The notes below the pieces were generated by a model. It was given only the letters and a program-made list of their open reading frames with translations. It ran no database searches and was not told the origin of the DNA. Positions 5,081 through 5,201 of a stretch of DNA of 5,201 bases are shown here, in pieces (the first letter of the stretch is position 1; every line of letters starts with the position of its first letter). Source of the DNA: RGIG3009 sp964389495 (GTDB lineage: Bacteria; Bacillota; Clostridia; Oscillospirales; Acutalibacteraceae); the NCBI GenBank assembly GCA_964389495.1, contig CAYMDU010000091.1, positions 1-5,201 of the forward strand, written 5' to 3'. The position numbers and the translations under genes are program-made.

Positions 5081-5201
5081 TCAGTCCAACGGCTTCATCG
5101 TGGGGAACAAAAGAACATCGCGGATGGAAGCAGAATCGGTGAGCAACATCACCAAGCGGTCGATACCAAAACCCAAACCGCCTGTGGGCGGCATGCCGTA
5201 T
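5081..5201 (-). CDS. lysS: Lysyl-tRNA synthetase (class II), C-terminal fragment
   Basis: Only the last 39 codons and the TGA stop are in the window; the gene continues past the right edge. The fragment reads YGMPPTGGLGFGIDRLVMLL and then SIRDVLLFPTMKPLD. GxGxGIDRLxM is motif 3 of class II aminoacyl-tRNA synthetases, with the Arg of IDRL contacting ATP. The SIRDVLLFPTMKP ending separates bacterial LysRS from the related Asp and Asn enzymes. The full enzyme attaches lysine to tRNA-Lys in the cytoplasm. It converges on the DUF421-DUF4363 operon and has its own terminator, so it looks like an independent housekeeping unit. Confidence 0.96.
   Translation of the reverse strand, partial: YGMPPTGGLGFGIDRLVMLLTDSASIRDVLLFPTMKPLD

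Noticed and set aside
1..5201. Insertion sequence, prophage, CRISPR array, toxin-antitoxin or defence system
   Set aside because: No transposase, integrase, direct-repeat array or defence-type domain was seen on either strand. All space is explained by the receptor operon, DUF421-DUF4363, lysS and short intergenic regions.

Overview
The window looks like chromosomal DNA from a spore-forming member of the Clostridia, probably a GC-rich gut-type lineage near the Oscillospirales. The evidence is a complete spore-germinant receptor operon, Firmicutes-type ribosome binding sites, a DUF421/DUF4363 gene pair of the clostridial kind, and a bacterial class II lysyl-tRNA synthetase. The genus is inference. 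The coding DNA is GC-rich by eye (not computed), which explains the many long but meaningless antisense reading frames.

Layout. Positions 1-234 hold no convincing gene. They contain a bidirectional intrinsic terminator (118-146), a second small hairpin, and a left end with a short match to a tRNA 3' end. Positions 235-3817, minus strand, are a three-gene operon read from right to left: the GerA-family subunit (A), the membrane permease subunit (B) and the lipoprotein subunit (C). Both junctions are 4-base stop/start overlaps. From 3906 the plus strand carries a DUF421 (YetF-like) membrane protein and a DUF4363 protein, again with a 4-base overlap. Positions 4961-5080 hold two intrinsic terminators for converging transcripts. 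Positions 5081-5201, minus strand, are the last 39 codons of lysS.

How the genes fit together. The 88-base gap between the two divergent operons holds a near-perfect forespore sigma-G-type promoter facing DUF421 (GAATA, 17 bases, CATACTA). It also holds a weaker mirror-image copy facing the germinant receptor (GGATA, 17 bases, CATGCTG). The two -35 boxes overlap by two bases, and the pair is symmetric about 3859.5. The simplest reading is one control region that turns on both operons in the developing forespore. The receptor would then be placed in the spore inner membrane together with the DUF421/DUF4363 pair. DUF4363 here has an exact lipobox, so each operon would encode integral membrane protein(s) plus a lipoprotein. 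No mobile element, CRISPR array or complete RNA gene is visible. The most interesting point is the inferred link between DUF421/DUF4363 and spore germination or the spore membrane.
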